From contig JBBRNI010000014.1 in assembly GCA_038230395.1 (NCBI GenBank), positions 1-13,433 of the forward strand: a DNA stretch of 13,433 nt, given 5' to 3'. Shown here piece after piece: positions 1 through 6,774 of this stretch. Below the pieces are notes generated by a model. It was given only the letters and a program-made list of their open reading frames with translations, searched no databases and was not told where the DNA came from. The stretch is from JBDSWU01 sp038230395. GTDB taxonomy: Bacteria; Patescibacteriota; Saccharimonadia; Saccharimonadales; UBA4665. The stretch's first letter is position 1; each line of letters opens with the position of its first letter. Both the position numbers and the translations under genes were made by a program.

Positions 1-249
1 ATCGTACCCTGTAACAAAACACCTATTCAGCTAAATACCATACAGTTTTGAAACCCCCAATAAACATACTAGAATGCTTGGCATTCAAATGCTCTACCTA
101 GCTCCTCAGCTCTCTGATTATCCAATTACTGCTGCGCCCATGACAGACTAGCCCCGATATAACACTTGGGCCATTAGCCGAACGTCCATTACAGGAATGC
201 GATTAAAAGTCATCAGCCAAGGTTCAGCTAATCTGCTAAACTATTAGTA
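1..249. other. Left-edge non-coding region
   Basis: I see no supported gene here. There is a perfect 6-bp inverted repeat with a 3-base loop (GAATGC-TTG-GCATTC, 72-86), not followed by a T-run, and a distant 6-bp inverted repeat CAAAAC/GTTTTG (15-20 and 45-50). The last part holds the -10 element for the S41 protease gene. A 20-codon open frame at 89-151 has no ribosome binding site or recognisable product. Confidence 0.5.
234..242 (+). promoter_or_regulatory. Extended -10 promoter of the S41 protease gene, leaderless
   Basis: TGC followed by TAAACT (237-242) forms an extended -10, with 7 bases before the ATG at 250. The predicted +1 is at 249-250, so the mRNA would begin at the start codon. 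No good -35 is seen at 16-18 bases. The same TGC-TAA core occurs in the promoters at 4525 and 5857. Confidence 0.45.
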
Positions 250-1491
250 ATGCGTTTAAAACCAAAACGAGGCAATAGAGGTGCGATCATGCGGCGCTTA
301 AAGTCACATGTTTGGCTGAGTCGAGCACTGACACTGGTATTAGTGGTAGTTATTTTTGCAGCAGGCGTCGGTACGGGAAATGGTCGACTGAGCGTTTTAC
401 TTCATCGCAGTTATGTTCCAGCTAGTGGTGATCTGCCAAGTAATCTTGATTATTCATCTGTAAATACTGTATATCAATCACTTAAAGACAATTATAACGG
501 CAAACTGACTGCCGACCAGCTAACTGATGGTCTTAAGCATGGAATAGCTGAAGCCACCAAGGACCCTTACACCGTCTACTTTACCAGTAAAGAGGCAAAG
601 GACTTTAATAGCGAGCTAAACCAGTCACTTAGCGGTATCGGCGCCCAGCTAGAGCAGGAAACCGACAAATCAATTGTAGTTGTATCGCCACTGGCAGGCT
701 CGCCAGCCGAAGCAGCTGGCCTGAAGGCGCTTGATATTGTGAGCCAAGTAGATGGTAAATCAACTGCTGGCTTATCTCTCAATGAGGTCATCAAGCAAAT
801 CCGAGGCAAAAAGGGTACGACCGTCAAGCTACAAGTCGTTCGAGATAAGGCCAATCTTATGGAGTTCACCATCATCCGTGATGACATCAAAGTACCAAGT
901 GTCACCAGCAAAATACTCGACAACAACATCGGCTACATGCAAATTAGTAGCTTCTCCGACAATACTACATTATTAGCCCAGCAAGCCGCTGATAAGTTCG
1001 CAAGCGCTCATGTCAAAGGTGTCATTCTTGATCTACGTGATGATGGCGGTGGCTACCTTGACGCAGCTGTTAGTGTATCGAGCCTGTGGTTACCAAAAGA
1101 CCAGCTAATTATGCAAGAAAAGCGGGGTAATGTCGTGACCAATACCTATCAAGCCGCGGGCGGCAACGAGCTGCACAATATCCCGACAGTAGTCTTAGTT
1201 AACGGCGGCAGCGCCTCGGCTTCAGAAATTACCACCGGTGCCTTGCACGATAATAATGCTGCTTATGTGGTTGGCGAAAAAAGCTATGGTAAAGGTGTTG
1301 TCCAGAGTCTAATCAACTTCAAGGACGGCTCTCAGCTCAAAGTAACGATTGCTAGTTGGTACCGTCCAGATGGCGAGAACATCAATCACAAAGGTATTAA
1401 TCCAGATAAAACGATCAAGCAATCTGAGTCTGACACTGCTAACAAAGTTGACACCCAACTTGAGGCTGCCAAAACCTACCTAGCAAAATAA
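250..1491 (+). CDS. S41 family carboxy-terminal processing protease, membrane-anchored
   Basis: This is a 413-aa CtpA/CtpB-type serine protease. Residues about 24-43 form one hydrophobic membrane anchor after a basic N-terminus, so the rest should lie outside the membrane. A PDZ domain spans about 124-208. The S41 catalytic domain follows, with GGSASASE (319-326) holding the expected nucleophile Ser323, and SYGKG giving Lys348. Gln352 completes a Ser/Lys/Gln triad with the same 25- and 4-residue spacing as in CtpB. Members trim or degrade extracytoplasmic proteins near their C-termini; the substrate here is unknown. The start at 250 suits a leaderless -10 at 237-242. An in-frame ATG at 289 (residue 14) has a good AGAGG (277-281) seven bases upstream and is a real alternative. 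Length is normal for the family. It may be cotranscribed with pyrG, 91 bases downstream. Confidence 0.93.
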   Translation: MRLKPKRGNRGAIMRRLKSHVWLSRALTLVLVVVIFAAGVGTGNGRLSVLLHRSYVPASGDLPSNLDYSSVNTVYQSLKDNYNGKLTADQLTDGLKHGIAEATKDPYTVYFTSKEAKDFNSELNQSLSGIGAQLEQETDKSIVVVSPLAGSPAEAAGLKALDIVSQVDGKSTAGLSLNEVIKQIRGKKGTTVKLQVVRDKANLMEFTIIRDDIKVPSVTSKILDNNIGYMQISSFSDNTTLLAQQAADKFASAHVKGVILDLRDDGGGYLDAAVSVSSLWLPKDQLIMQEKRGNVVTNTYQAAGGNELHNIPTVVLVNGGSASASEITTGALHDNNAAYVVGEKSYGKGVVQSLINFKDGSQLKVTIASWYRPDGENINHKGINPDKTIKQSESDTANKVDTQLEAAKTYLAK

Positions 1492-1524
1492 ATTAAACAA
1501 ATAAATAACACATCAGCAATTAGC

Positions 1525-1554
1525 TTGCCAAATCAGCTCCAAGTAAGGTAGCAT
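1525..1554 (+). promoter_or_regulatory. Possible promoter of pyrG
   Basis: TTGCCA (1525-1530) is followed after 18 bases by TAGCAT (1549-1554). This would give a short leader of about 22 bases containing the pyrG ribosome binding site GAGAGGT (1568-1574). Both hexamers are imperfect, and read-through from the protease gene is also possible. Confidence 0.3.
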
Positions 1555-1582
1555 TAGGAGAATAAACGAGAGGTTATATCTG

Positions 1583-3217
1583 GTGGCAAACGAGCGACCA
1601 ACTAAATATGTGTTTGTGACTGGCGGTGTCCTTTCTGGTCTCGGAAAGGGTATCACAGCCGCTTCGATCGCCAACCTCCTCAAAGCTAGAGGGTTGAGTG
1701 TTAACCTCCAAAAATGTGACCCTTATCTGAATGTTGACGCCGGGCTCCTAAATCCTCGTGAGCATGGGGAATGTTTTGTCACAAAGGATGGTGCTGAAAC
1801 CGACCTGGACCTTGGGCACTACGAGCGTTTTGTTGACGAAGAACTAACTAGTTCTAGCAGCCTGATGAGCGGTCGTGTGTTACTCAAATTGATTCAAGAC
1901 GAGCGGGCAGGGAAGTTTGAAGGTGAAGACGTTCAGATCATTCCACACCTAACAGGAGCTATTCAAGATTGGATTATTGCTGCTGGTGAGGGCTTTGATG
2001 TCCACATCGTCGAAATTGGCGGTACTGTGGGCGATTACGAATCACTGAGTTTTATTGAAGCCATTCGTGAGCTTGGCGTTCGGGTTGGCCTAGAAAACTG
2101 CTTGTATGTTCACGTTGTCTATTTGCCATACCTCGGTGCAAGTAACGAAACCAAGACCAAGCCGGCCCAGAACTCTGTTCGCGAACTCCGCGGCCTCGGT
2201 ATTGCCCCAGGCGTACTAGTTGGGCGCTCCGAAATGCCAGCTAATCCTTCTGTCAAAGAAAAACTGAGTTTATTTAGCGGAGTGCCAGAAGCCGCCATAG
2301 CCTTATTACCGAATGCTGCGAGTATCTACGAAGTGCCGCTGACCCTTGAGGAAAGTGGAATTGCTGATACCGTCTGTAAATCTTTAGGTCTGCCAATTTC
2401 TAAGCCTGATTTAACAGATTGGCGAGCTACGGTTGCTATGGCAACCAAAAAGCATGATCGAACAGTCAAAGTTGGCTTTGTCGCTAAATATATGGACAAC
2501 ACCGATACCTATATGTCAGTTTTCGAAGCTATCAAATCCGCCGCCTGGCACGCCGACTGCAATGTTGATATCACCTGGCTCGATGCTAGTAGTTTTGACG
2601 ACCCTGGTAGTGATATCGACGCTACGCTCAAAGATTTTGATGGCATTCTAGTGCCTGGTGGCTTCGGCCAGAGAGGTCTAGAGGGCAAGATCAAGGCCGC
2701 GCAGTATGCGCTCAAGTCCAAAACACCATACCTTGGCCTGTGCCTCGGCCTACAAATGGCTGTAATCGCGGCTGCCCGCAACGCTGGCGTTGCAGACGCT
2801 ACTACCTGGGAACTCGATACTGAGGGAACCAGTAAAAATGTCGTTATCAGTACCATGTCTGACCAAAAGGATTTACATATGACCGGCGGCACGATGAGAC
2901 TCGGTGATTATCACTGCCATCTAGAAGACGGTAGCCTAGCGGCAAAAATATATGGAACGACTGATATCACAGAACGTCACCGTCACCGTGGTGAGTGTGA
3001 CAGCGCCTACACAGATCAGTTTGAAGCCTGGGGTATCAAAGCTAGCGGCATTAACCCTGATAACGGTCTTGTTGAAGTTATTGAGGGGCTTGACCACCCA
3101 TTTTTGATGGCTAGTCAGTTTCATCCTGAATTCAAATCCCGCCCAAACCGCCCACACCCAATGTTCGACGGGTTTATACGTGCGATCACACAGGTCACGC
3201 CCATTTCGGGCGAATGA
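1583..3217 (+). CDS. pyrG: CTP synthase (glutamine-hydrolysing)
   Basis: This 544-aa protein makes CTP from UTP, ATP and glutamine in the cytoplasm. The N-terminal synthetase domain (about 1-270) opens with the family P-loop GGVLSGLGKG (14-23), then CDPYLNVD (45-52), GAETDLDLGHYERF (70-83) and EIGGTVGDYES (144-154). The C-terminal class I glutamine amidotransferase domain (about 295-540) has the nucleophile Cys387 in GLCLGLQ and the His514/Glu516 pair in QFHPEF. Length is typical. The start is GTG at 1583, preceded by GAGAGGT (1568-1574) eight bases upstream, and the protein begins immediately before the family's usual first strand. Residues 53-64 after the VD read AGLLNPREHGEC, where most bacterial enzymes have PGTMSPxQHGEV. 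All catalytic residues I can check are present, so it should be active. Confidence 0.98.
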   Translation: MANERPTKYVFVTGGVLSGLGKGITAASIANLLKARGLSVNLQKCDPYLNVDAGLLNPREHGECFVTKDGAETDLDLGHYERFVDEELTSSSSLMSGRVLLKLIQDERAGKFEGEDVQIIPHLTGAIQDWIIAAGEGFDVHIVEIGGTVGDYESLSFIEAIRELGVRVGLENCLYVHVVYLPYLGASNETKTKPAQNSVRELRGLGIAPGVLVGRSEMPANPSVKEKLSLFSGVPEAAIALLPNAASIYEVPLTLEESGIADTVCKSLGLPISKPDLTDWRATVAMATKKHDRTVKVGFVAKYMDNTDTYMSVFEAIKSAAWHADCNVDITWLDASSFDDPGSDIDATLKDFDGILVPGGFGQRGLEGKIKAAQYALKSKTPYLGLCLGLQMAVIAAARNAGVADATTWELDTEGTSKNVVISTMSDQKDLHMTGGTMRLGDYHCHLEDGSLAAKIYGTTDITERHRHRGECDSAYTDQFEAWGIKASGINPDNGLVEVIEGLDHPFLMASQFHPEFKSRPNRPHPMFDGFIRAITQVTPISGE

Positions 3218-3301
3218 TTGCGCTCCTCACTCCGACGTACCTAAACTGGGCATACCCTGAGTAATCGCGGTGGTTGCTAGGTTTTTGAGTAATTGGGAGA
3301 C

Positions 3302-3330
3302 TTGAGCAAATTGGCGGAATAGGTTACCAT
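3302..3330 (+). promoter_or_regulatory. Predicted promoter of the response regulator, leaderless
   Basis: TTGAGC (3302-3307), 17 bases, TACCAT (3325-3330), then 7 bases to the ATG at 3338. The -10 is the same TACCAT, at the same 17-base spacing, as the promoter at 12491. It overlaps the other candidate ATG at 3329, which favours 3338 as start. Confidence 0.4.
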
Positions 3331-3337
3331 GAGCAGT

Positions 3338-3739
3338 ATGGATATGACCCAAACACCTAACGAATCAAACAAATCTAAGCGAATATTACTTGTCGAAGAC
3401 GACGATGCTCTAGCCAGCGTCTATGTAACCCGGCTTCAGGCCGAGAATTTTGATGTCCGACGCGTCGCCAACGGCGAGGACGCCCTGGCCACCGCTCTAA
3501 CTTACAAGCCCGATCTCGTGCTTCTAGATGTCATGATGCCTAAAGTCAGTGGCTTTGATGTCTTAGATATTTTGCGTAACACTCCCGAAACCGGCAACCT
3601 AAAGATTATTATGCTCACAGCGCTCAGTCAGCAATCCGACAAAGACAGGGCAGAGTCCCTCGGCGTTGATGACTACCTCGTCAAATCTCAAGTCGTTATC
3701 GCCGACGTTATAGAACGCATCCGCCACCACCTAGCCTAG
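3338..3739 (+). CDS. Stand-alone response-regulator receiver protein
   Basis: This single-domain REC protein is 133 aa from the ATG at 3338, or 136 aa from 3329. Numbered from 3329, it has the acidic pocket E23-D24-D25 (LVEDD), the phospho-accepting Asp67 in LLDVMMPK, the switch Thr97 in MLTA and the conserved Lys119 in LVKS. It has no output domain, so it would act by protein contact or as a phosphorelay carrier, as CheY- or Spo0F-like proteins do. Lys119 is followed by Ser rather than the usual Pro. The first 17 residues are a polar tail. The start at 3338 is chosen because a -10 TACCAT ends 7 bases upstream; 3329 has only AGG five bases away. No kinase is adjacent. A possible kinase-like gene starts 9.6 kb downstream at 13303, but pairing is not shown. 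Confidence 0.93.
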   Translation: MDMTQTPNESNKSKRILLVEDDDALASVYVTRLQAENFDVRRVANGEDALATALTYKPDLVLLDVMMPKVSGFDVLDILRNTPETGNLKIIMLTALSQQSDKDRAESLGVDDYLVKSQVVIADVIERIRHHLA

Positions 3740-3751
3740 TCGGTCCGAAAC

Positions 3752-3780
3752 TTGCAAATTTAGCAATATTATGTTAATGT
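3752..3780 (+). promoter_or_regulatory. Extended -10 promoter of the 238-aa gene, leaderless
   Basis: TTGCAA (3752-3757), 17 bases, TAATGT (3775-3780), with TG at 3772-3773 as extended -10. Six bases separate the -10 from the ATG at 3787, so the predicted +1 is the A of the start codon. It has the same architecture as the promoters at 4525 and 5857. Confidence 0.65.
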
Positions 3781-3786
3781 TTATAG

Positions 3787-4503
3787 ATGTCGACTAATAC
3801 TACGCCAGGCAATTACTATCCTCAAGAACCCACTCCCGACTTAGTTCTGTCTCTACCTCCATGCGATGCAATTGGCCTCACGAGTACTGTCCACCCGTCA
3901 GATCTTGCCGATCATAAATTCGAAGATGCCAGCACTTTTAATAGTCAAAAAACTGACGAATTTGTAAGTGGTGTCGACCCGGCGACAACGATAGTCCTAC
4001 GCCTAACTCATGACCCATTCAGCGACGAAAAGATCCACGGTGAGCTAACAGAAAAGCTCGGTATGCAGTCAAACGTCCAAACGATCCCGGATCCCTTTAA
4101 TCATTATAAGTTTTTCAATTTTGCTAGACCAGACACAGGCTCAGTACTATACGGTCACCCAGTTGGGTTGGTCACGATAATTATTGCAGGCAAAATCCAA
4201 AATGTGACCTTAACTCGGGGCGTCCTAACACCTGATGCTCGGCAAGCACAAGAGGTTAACAACGAACGTAAATTGGCCGCAGATGCCGCAGCCCTAAAGG
4301 CCAAAGAAGATGCTGATCAGATAGACCAAGACCTAAAGTATGAAGCATTACAACAGGCCAAAGCTTCTCATCAAGCACAATTGGAGCGTCTAACCCCGAA
4401 CTGGCGTAAACAATTAGCCCCTAAAAACATCAATAAAATCATTAATCAAGTCCTAGCAACAAAGCCCAAAGATCCGAACGATCCATTCAGAACGGTAGGA
4501 TAA
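3787..4503 (+). CDS. Unknown protein with C-terminal charged helix
   Basis: I do not recognise this 238-aa protein. It has no signal peptide or membrane segment, so it is probably cytoplasmic. Residues 1-150 look globular, with beta-rich stretches such as ATTIVLRLTHDPF (66-78) and VGLVTIIIAGKIQNVTLT (126-143). Residues about 151-203 are rich in Ala, Lys, Glu and Gln and should form a long helix or coiled coil. A basic tail follows. The short motif DPF occurs three times (76-78, 102-104, 232-234). The start at 3787 has no Shine-Dalgarno but lies 6 bases after a strong extended -10, fitting leaderless translation. It is the first gene of the 3787-7527 block and shares promoter type with the next two, so a linked role is plausible but unproven. 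Confidence 0.85.
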   Translation: MSTNTTPGNYYPQEPTPDLVLSLPPCDAIGLTSTVHPSDLADHKFEDASTFNSQKTDEFVSGVDPATTIVLRLTHDPFSDEKIHGELTEKLGMQSNVQTIPDPFNHYKFFNFARPDTGSVLYGHPVGLVTIIIAGKIQNVTLTRGVLTPDARQAQEVNNERKLAADAAALKAKEDADQIDQDLKYEALQQAKASHQAQLERLTPNWRKQLAPKNINKIINQVLATKPKDPNDPFRTVG

Positions 4504-4518
4504 TTTCTAACCTCTAAC

Positions 4519-4570
4519 ATTTAATTGACTTCCTTTACAATTTATGCTAATGTTATTTTACTAATAAACT
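4519..4570 (+). repeat. Upstream repeat, copy 1
   Basis: About 50 bases containing the promoter match 5850-5899, most clearly in TTAATTGACTT, ATACAA/TTACAA, TTATGCTAAT and TAATAAACT, with a small length difference after the -10. The similarity extends beyond the two hexamers, so it is more than promoter consensus. It suggests duplication or a shared regulator site. Confidence 0.6.
4525..4553 (+). promoter_or_regulatory. Extended -10 promoter of the metallopeptidase gene
   Basis: TTGACT (4525-4530), 17 bases, TAATGT (4548-4553), with TG at 4545-4546. The predicted +1 is near 4560, leaving about 33 bases of A-rich leader with no Shine-Dalgarno before the ATG at 4593. The leader contains TAATAAACT (4562-4570), also found in the leader at 5891. 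Confidence 0.75.
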
Positions 4571-4592
4571 CCAAGTCACCGAAAACAAAAAA

Positions 4593-5828
4593 ATGTCAGA
4601 ACAGCTCACTACATCGCCAGAACAGCAAGTCACTCGAATTGCAGTTGAAGATATGACCACCATTGCGGAACGCTACAAAAATGAGCTGCCAATTGTGCCT
4701 GCATCAGGTGAAGAGACCGACTGCCCCAGAGTCTACGTTACCAGCGAGAAGCAAGACGATGGGCAATATGAGTGGCGAGTGCGCTATCAAAAGCCAGACG
4801 TTGACGGAATTCTGGTAAATCCAGTTGAAAATCCTGATGATCAGCCAGTTTTTGATTTGGCTTCAGAATTTGTTAGAAATAGTGATTTTCTTATGAATAG
4901 CATTGGTACGATGAGCGAAGCCTGGTGGAATGCCGGGCACTCTCGTGAGTTAATAAAAGAAGGCGTGACAGAAGTATTTAGAGTCGAGTCAGGAGACAAA
5001 AGTCTTGATATCCTAAACTGCACAACCGAAGCATTAACACTTAATGAGCAGCAAGCAATACAAGCAGCCATGCAACACGTCGCAAGCTACACAGGTAATA
5101 AAGTATTTGATAGAGCTGCCGGTATTATTCTAGCATCTGGCGATCATTTTCAGGAAAATTCAGCAGGTTTTTACAATTTTATGGATCGGACGGTAAGGGT
5201 TAACATGGATGTTGTGCGCCAAGATGCCACCTTAGCTACTCGTTACCAAAAGTACTTTGCTGACGATGCTAATGTTGGTTTCTTAGAGGTTATAATCGCG
5301 CACGAGCTGGGTCATTCCATGGATATTAATACCCTCGACGAAGTAGCATTACATGGCATAGACAAAGACAGCTATCACTGGAATGGCTTCAATAATCGTA
5401 GCAGTGACTTCTCGGTGTTTGATGACAAATTTGGCTGGACGCATCACGTTGAGAAACCGCTAGCTTCAGACCCCAAGTATCCTGACACGCCCCCAACCGA
5501 AAAACCCCAAACCGTTCACCGTATAAATGATGCGATGGAAAGCGAATGCGGTGAATATAGCCCAACCGGATACGGCCGATCGGACCCAAAAGAAGATTTT
5601 GCCGAATCATTTGCTATCGCAGCCCTCGGTGGTGACACCAGCAAATTCGGATCGCGCACGAAAGTTATCGCCGAAGCATTGACACTCGCTGAGGGTAGTA
5701 CTTTGATTGGCCCGCAGTTCGTTACTCTAGCAAAACAAGAATGTGCCGACGGTGTCTATCGTCCACTCCCAAAAATCACGCAGCTTGAAGTAGAAGTAAT
5801 TGTGGCTGAAGCCGGAAGGGCAGCTTAA
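4593..5828 (+). CDS. HExxH zinc metallopeptidase-like protein, cytoplasmic
   Basis: This 411-aa protein has IIAHELGHSMD, giving zinc ligands His237 and His241 and catalytic Glu238. The segment KEDFAESFAIAALGG (333-347) lies about 97 residues later and offers Glu338 as a likely third ligand. HExxH with a downstream (E)DFAExFA helix is typical of gluzincins such as the anthrax lethal factor-like (ATLF) group; that family placement is inference. Between the two motifs (about 245-330) is a polar insert with GWTHH (281-285) and a Pro-rich stretch (294-305). The N-terminal 140 residues are unrecognised. No signal peptide or membrane helix is seen, so any substrate should be intracellular unless it is exported by an unusual route. 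The ATG at 4593 follows an A-run and has no Shine-Dalgarno. No inhibitor or immunity gene is identifiable beside it. Confidence 0.85.
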   Translation: MSEQLTTSPEQQVTRIAVEDMTTIAERYKNELPIVPASGEETDCPRVYVTSEKQDDGQYEWRVRYQKPDVDGILVNPVENPDDQPVFDLASEFVRNSDFLMNSIGTMSEAWWNAGHSRELIKEGVTEVFRVESGDKSLDILNCTTEALTLNEQQAIQAAMQHVASYTGNKVFDRAAGIILASGDHFQENSAGFYNFMDRTVRVNMDVVRQDATLATRYQKYFADDANVGFLEVIIAHELGHSMDINTLDEVALHGIDKDSYHWNGFNNRSSDFSVFDDKFGWTHHVEKPLASDPKYPDTPPTEKPQTVHRINDAMESECGEYSPTGYGRSDPKEDFAESFAIAALGGDTSKFGSRTKVIAEALTLAEGSTLIGPQFVTLAKQECADGVYRPLPKITQLEVEVIVAEAGRAA

Positions 5829-5849
5829 CTAGCATAGAACTATTTATAG

Positions 5850-5899
5850 CTTTTAATTGACTTTCTATACAACTTATGCTAATATTTAAATAATAAACT
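5850..5899 (+). repeat. Upstream repeat, copy 2
   Basis: This is the partner of 4519-4570, covering the promoter and early leader of the 259-aa gene. The two copies have the same 17-base spacer and TGC extended -10. The TAATAAACT box sits 5 bases after the -10 here and 8 bases after it in copy 1. Confidence 0.6.
5857..5885 (+). promoter_or_regulatory. Extended -10 promoter of the 259-aa gene
   Basis: TTGACT (5857-5862), 17 bases, TAATAT (5880-5885), with TG at 5877-5878. The predicted +1 is near 5892, leaving about 25 bases of A-rich leader without a Shine-Dalgarno before the ATG at 5917. Confidence 0.75.
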
Positions 5900-5916
5900 A
5901 ATTAACACAAAAGAAT

Positions 5917-6696
5917 ATGACTTTACCTGAAAACCTCCCAGCTCAAAATCCTGCAGCCGCTAATCTGGCTCAGCCACCTGCCGAAGTTGGCCTAGCAGCC
6001 ACCGTTGGTGATTTGTTGCGATCTGAAGAAGTTAGTAAGCTTTCTGAAGAAGACCAGGGCGCGTTTATAGTTGACCGCTTTATTGGCCACATGGCAGCTC
6101 TAGGTAAAGTTGAGGGCAGTGATGGGCAAGGTAAAGACACTCCACAGCTGCTGGAAGAGATTAGTAAAATCGGTCGAAGTAGCGGAGATGCGTGGGATAA
6201 GAATCTTATGCAGCTGACAAAGTCTGAAGGACTACGTTATGCCGTATATTTATTAGGTGCCGACGCACGCACAGGCCAATTTCTTACGTCAATGTCGCAG
6301 CGTGTAGCAGTCAAGGACGGCAAAATGGCGCTCGGTTCTTTAGATCAAGTGTGTGGCTATCTTGATAATAAGAACGCTGAGGGTACTGCCAACGCCAGTA
6401 ATTGGCGTGAGGTTATTAGCACAGACGTAAAACTACATGGCACTGGTGAGCGTCAGGGCGAGCTTCGTTCTAGTCGAACTTCTCATGATCTTCTGAGTTC
6501 TGACGTACCACTTGTACGTGGCGAACAACAGGATTGGGAGAGAGCTGTCAGTGTGGCTCGTGCAGCTGGCGTCGATATCGAGTTAATCGATCGCTCAACA
6601 CTTGAAATTCAGCGTCGTCATAATGAGGGCTTGTATATTGGCCAACAGGCTATGGCCGGCAGCTTCGTAACTAATTACGATAATTTATTCCAATAG
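5917..6696 (+). CDS. Unknown cytoplasmic protein, 259 aa
   Basis: I do not recognise this protein. It has no signal peptide or membrane helix. The first 25 residues are rich in Pro, Ala and Asn and probably disordered. Residues about 28-150 look mostly helical and acidic, with segments such as LEEISKIG and LRYAVYLLGADARTGQFL. A conspicuous polar stretch, TGERQGELRSSRTSHDLLSS, covers 176-195. Residues about 205-230 (DWERAVSVARAAGVDIELIDRST) resemble a helix followed by a strand. The ATG at 5917 is chosen because it follows the promoter and no earlier in-frame start is supported. Its upstream region is almost a copy of that of the metallopeptidase gene, so the two are probably co-regulated and could encode a protease with a partner or substrate. 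That link is inference only. Confidence 0.82.
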   Translation: MTLPENLPAQNPAAANLAQPPAEVGLAATVGDLLRSEEVSKLSEEDQGAFIVDRFIGHMAALGKVEGSDGQGKDTPQLLEEISKIGRSSGDAWDKNLMQLTKSEGLRYAVYLLGADARTGQFLTSMSQRVAVKDGKMALGSLDQVCGYLDNKNAEGTANASNWREVISTDVKLHGTGERQGELRSSRTSHDLLSSDVPLVRGEQQDWERAVSVARAAGVDIELIDRSTLEIQRRHNEGLYIGQQAMAGSFVTNYDNLFQ

Positions 6697-6760
6697 TAAC
6701 TTCGTTTATCGTTAGCGCCTAGTATTTATGTTCTATTAGTGAGTTAGGGGGTGGTTGTAT

Positions 6761-6766
6761 TATAAT
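6761..6766 (+). promoter_or_regulatory. Consensus -10 of the 250-aa gene, leaderless
   Basis: A perfect TATAAT (6761-6766) ends 8 bases before the ATG at 6775, so the transcript should begin at or within 2 bases of the start codon. No convincing -35 is seen at 16-18 bases. Unlike the three promoters before it, it lacks the TGn extension. Confidence 0.6.
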
Positions 6767-6774
6767 GACGCATT

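Noticed and set aside
85..120. Minus-strand sequence resembling a tRNA D-arm (AGCT...GGTAGAGC)
   Set aside because: No 7-bp acceptor stem, 5-bp anticodon stem with a 7-base loop, or T-arm can be folded around it.
89..151. 20-codon open frame on the plus strand
   Set aside because: No ribosome binding site, leaderless -10 or recognisable sequence; easily a chance frame.
3198..3212. CGCCC/GGGCG stem-loop at the end of pyrG as a terminator
   Set aside because: The stem is only 5 bp, it lies inside the last codons, and no T-run follows.
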